Of a stretch of 64,000 nucleotides of DNA, positions 61,381 to 64,000 are shown piece by piece. Numbering within the stretch: the first letter of the stretch is position 1; every line of letters starts with the position of its first letter. The DNA comes from CBDBND01 sp965262665. GTDB lineage: Bacteria > Pseudomonadota > Alphaproteobacteria > Rhodospirillales > Rhodospirillaceae. The stretch spans positions 1,198,088 through 1,262,087 of the forward strand of contig CBDHFR010000003.1 of NCBI GenBank assembly GCA_965262665.1, given 5' to 3'. A program made the translations under genes and the position numbers. The notes under the pieces were generated by a model. The model was not told the origin of the DNA. It saw only the letters and a program-made list of their open reading frames with translations, and did not search any database.

Positions 61381-62268
61381 CTATCCGGCCCGTTGCCGTA
61401 TCGCCAGAATGCGCTCAAAGAATGAGGGGCCTTCATCCAGTTCGGGAGATATATCGAACCGGTCGCTATGGGCGCGGGCTCGTTCGAGATAGTCGTCGTC
61501 GAGTTGCTCCACATCATCCAATTTGACCGCATCGAAATGCCAATTGACGTTGCCGGGCGGCACACCCAGTTCCGTATACGGCGAGCGCGATCCGGCCATG
61601 ATGTTCCAGCCGCAGGATACGCCACTGGCCCGGTGGACATCCGGATCAAACACCTCGGACGCCCATGAAAACATTGAGGCGTATTCAATGGACGGCTGCG
61701 GAATGATCGGTGGGAAGTTGTCTCCTTCCTGACGCCGGATGACATCGCCATCCAACGTCCAATCCATGTGTATGGGTGCATCTTTGTATTTTTCGGGAAA
61801 CGCATTTTTCATGGAGCCATAATAGGTGCCCATTGGCGTGAACCATTCGCCTTCCTTGTGCCGGATATAGCTGGCCGGAAGAGTTATGGTGGCCCCGTTG
61901 AGCGGACTGGTGAAGTCGTCGATAAACTCGTCGGTCTTGGGATCGGTGAAAAACGACATGGTCGAGTTGTAACGCACATAGGTGGTGTCATCGATTTGCC
62001 GCCACCATGTACTCTCGCTGCCGCGCATGCCGTACAGCAGGATGACATCGTCGGGCATGATGGCAAAAATCTTACCTTTCGTTTTCCATACCACCCGTTC
62101 TTCAGCTTGGGTGCCCATCATCTTGACCATAGCGTGCAACTGCTCAACAGGATCAATAGGCAAGGACGTGACAGCCGCCTTGCCTTGGCTGGGTGCGCTC
62201 AACCCGGCCGTAGCGATACCGGCCGTGGCGGTGGCAAAGGAACGGCGTGAAAGCGTTTGGTCATTCAT
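61381..62268 (-). CDS. DUF1838 family protein, Tat-exported
   Basis: 295 residues. Twin-arginine signal LSRRSFATATAGIATAGLSA. Body: VVWKTKGKIFAIMPDDVILL, YGMRGSESTWWRQIDDTTYV, FFTDPKTDEFIDDFTSPLNG, YIRHKEGEWFTPMGTYYGSM and GSRSPYTELGVPPGNVNWHF, as in DUF1838 proteins. Function unknown; exported folded, so possibly cofactor-binding. A close paralogue follows on the same strand (62335-63240). Confidence 0.85.
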   Translation of the reverse strand: MNDQTLSRRSFATATAGIATAGLSAPSQGKAAVTSLPIDPVEQLHAMVKMMGTQAEERVVWKTKGKIFAIMPDDVILLYGMRGSESTWWRQIDDTTYVRYNSTMSFFTDPKTDEFIDDFTSPLNGATITLPASYIRHKEGEWFTPMGTYYGSMKNAFPEKYKDAPIHMDWTLDGDVIRRQEGDNFPPIIPQPSIEYASMFSWASEVFDPDVHRASGVSCGWNIMAGSRSPYTELGVPPGNVNWHFDAVKLDDVEQLDDDYLERARAHSDRFDISPELDEGPSFFERILAIRQRAG

Positions 62269-62334
62269 GGATCAATTCCTTTTGGTAACCTGTTTAAGTC
62301 GAGTGTAGCACCTTGAGGGTATAGGAGACGTCCC

Positions 62335-63240
62335 CTAACCGGCGCCGCGCTCGCGCTGCTTAATGCGCTCGACGATCCGCTCGAAGAAGGACGGACCGTC
62401 GTCCAATTCGGGCGAGATGTCGAAGCGGTCACTGTGGGCGCGGGCGCGGGCGCGGGCTAAATAATCAGCATCGAGCTGTTCAACGTTATCCAATTTGACG
62501 GAATCAAAATGCCAATTGACGTGACCGGGCAGAACACCGAGTTCTTTGTAGGGTGACCGACTCCCAGCCATGATGTTCCAACCGGAACCCCAGTTCTGGG
62601 CATTCTTGACACTCGGGTCGAACACCTCTGAGGCAAGGGCAAAGCCGGACGTATATTCAATGGACGGTTCTGGCAGTATCGGCGGAAACGAGTCGCCGGC
62701 CTGCTTACGAATAATGTCACCGTCCAAAGTCCAGTCCAAATCCAACGGTTTTTCAGGATAGGAGTCGGGAAACGCCGCCTTCATGCTGCCGTAGTAACTG
62801 CCCATGGGCGTGTACCACTCGCCTTCCTTATGACGGATGTAGCTCGCTGGCAGCTCCATCGTCACGCCGTTGATGGGGCTGGTGTATGTGTCGATAAATT
62901 CATCAGTCTCGGGGTTGGTGAAGAACGACATGGTGGAGTTAAAACGCACAAATGTGGTGTCGTCGATTTACCGCCACCAAGTGCTTTCACTGCCGCGCAT
63001 GCCGTACAGCAGAATCACGTCATCAGGAAGGATGGCGAAGATTTTGCCGCGGGTCTTCTTGACCACCCGCTCTTCAGTCATAGACCCGGACATTTTGACG
63101 AGGGCGTAGAGTTGTTGGACCGGGTCGGTAGGCAGGGATGTGACAGCGGCGTTGCCGCGCGAGGGCACACTAAATCCTGTTGCTGCAACACTGGCAGCCA
63201 CAGTAGCAAACGAGCGTCGGGAAACTGCAATATCGGCCAT
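62335..63240 (-). pseudogene. Second DUF1838 gene with an in-frame stop
   Basis: Tat signal VSRRSFATVAASVAATGFSV, then the same body as 61381. At 62970-62968 a TAA replaces the CAA of SESTWWR-Q-IDDTT (C to T), while the rest (FVRFNSTMSFFTNPETDEFI ... RIKQRERGAG) stays open and conserved to 62335. A recent nonsense mutation, readthrough, or a sequencing error. Start taken at ATG 63240. Confidence 0.85.
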
Positions 63241-63414
63241 GGATCTATCCCCATACTGAGGTCCAGCGATATCAAAACCTAGCACTTTGCCGCTGGTTTA
63301 AAGGGTTGTTTCTCTGCTCACCTGTCGAGCGAGATGTTGAGCGCACCAGAGTTAGTGCGTAACCTTCCCTAGTCTTGATTAAAGAAACTGGGACCGAGAC
63401 ATAGAATTCACGTC

Positions 63415-64000
63415 ATGGACGGACTAACAGGAAAAACAGCATTGGTTACCGGGGCCGGCCGCGGTCTCGGTGCAGCGTTCGCCAAAGGCTTGGCCGAATA
63501 TGATGTGTCTGTTTGCGTTCTTGACATCGACGCAGCAACCGCAACGTCAACGGCCAAGACCATCAACGAAGCAGGCGGCAAGGCGTTATCTCTTGTGGCC
63601 GACATGAGCAACCGCGCTAATACCCTCGATGCTGTCACCCGATGTGAACAGGCCTTCGGTCCGGTAGACATTCTCATCAACAACGCCGGTTTTGGCACCA
63701 CTCCGGAAACCGCAGGCCTGGCTTGGCACGAATGGCCTGAAGACGCGTGGGATGCCGTGCTTGATTGCAATCTCAAAGGAGCCTTTCTTGCCTGTCAGGC
63801 GGTGGGCCCCGCCATGATGGACCAGGGTTGGGGCCGGATCATTAACGTCTCTTCGGACACGGTTTGGCATCCATTACCCGACGGCGCAGCTTACATAGCG
63901 TCCAAGGCTGGATTGATTGGTCTGACGCGCTCATTGGCGACCGGTCTCGGCGACCATGGCGTCACAGTCAACACCCTGGTGCCCGGACTCACTCGTACGG
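63415..64000 (+). CDS. Short-chain dehydrogenase/reductase, runs off the right edge
   Basis: 195 codons in the window. Cofactor motif TALVTGAGRGLGAAFAKGLA (TGxxxGxG), acid after beta2 (VCVLDIDAAT, favouring NAD), DILINNAGFG (NNAG), INVSSDTVWHPLPDGAAYIA SK with the catalytic S and YxxxK, and TVNTLVPGLTRT. A classical SDR of the FabG type; substrate unknown. It is divergent from the DUF1838 pair. Confidence 0.92.
   Translation, partial: MDGLTGKTALVTGAGRGLGAAFAKGLAEYDVSVCVLDIDAATATSTAKTINEAGGKALSLVADMSNRANTLDAVTRCEQAFGPVDILINNAGFGTTPETAGLAWHEWPEDAWDAVLDCNLKGAFLACQAVGPAMMDQGWGRIINVSSDTVWHPLPDGAAYIASKAGLIGLTRSLATGLGDHGVTVNTLVPGLTRT

Overview
The window looks like a fluid, insertion-sequence-rich stretch of an alphaproteobacterial chromosome. 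Moderate-to-high GC, a Tat-exported DUF1838 pair, EttA, a MobF relaxase remnant and the mix of IS630/IS110/ISAs1/IS6 elements suggest a Rhodospirillales-like host; this is inference, and no rRNA or other phylogenetic marker is present.

Layout. (1) 1-8000, minus strand: a type I-E CRISPR-Cas operon, cas3 - cse1 - cse2 - cas7e - cas5e - cas6e - cas1 (cas1 runs off the left edge; cas2 and the array must lie beyond it). The 347-base cas3-cse1 gap holds a lone 29-nt type I-E repeat-like hairpin followed by an intrinsic terminator, and an inverted repeat close to cse1. (2) 8-26 kb: a graveyard of broken mobile genes (MobF relaxase/IS110 chimera, TonB receptor tail, IS630, IS110, ISAs1, IS3, IS481-like, IS30, DUF4338) around intact host genes: a peptide-binding protein, a cupin protein, two large secreted proteases and a prepilin peptidase. 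(3) 26.5-31.5 kb, minus strand: an HK97-type capsid/packaging remnant (prohead protease, connector, portal, TerL) cut by two related IS3 copies. (4) 31.7-43.7 kb: BNR protein + TlpA-like thioredoxin, a PON-like lactonase/arylesterase, a frameshifted methyltransferase, a Lsa/Vga-like ABC-F gene split by a complete IS630 element, a third secreted protein and a hypothetical gene. (5) 45.4-54.9 kb: replication/integration modules of P4-like or PICI-like satellites: integrase, AlpA, primase and DUF3631 helicase, a mirrored broken primase copy, and a VapE-type helicase followed by an iteron-like origin. (6) 55-64 kb: a DUF4062 fragment, a methyltransferase between inverted repeats, a PrpD tail, then apparently ordinary chromosome (ettA, TPR glycosyltransferase-like protein, two DUF1838 genes, an SDR).

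The main second looks: the crRNA-like element inside the cas operon; a repeated secreted domain shared by three otherwise different exported proteins (metalloprotease, trypsin-like protease, PPC protein); a roughly 160-bp MITE family with IS6-like ends in three near-identical copies; in-frame tandem-repeat expansions in two ISAs1 pseudogenes; and the satellite modules with iteron-like repeats.
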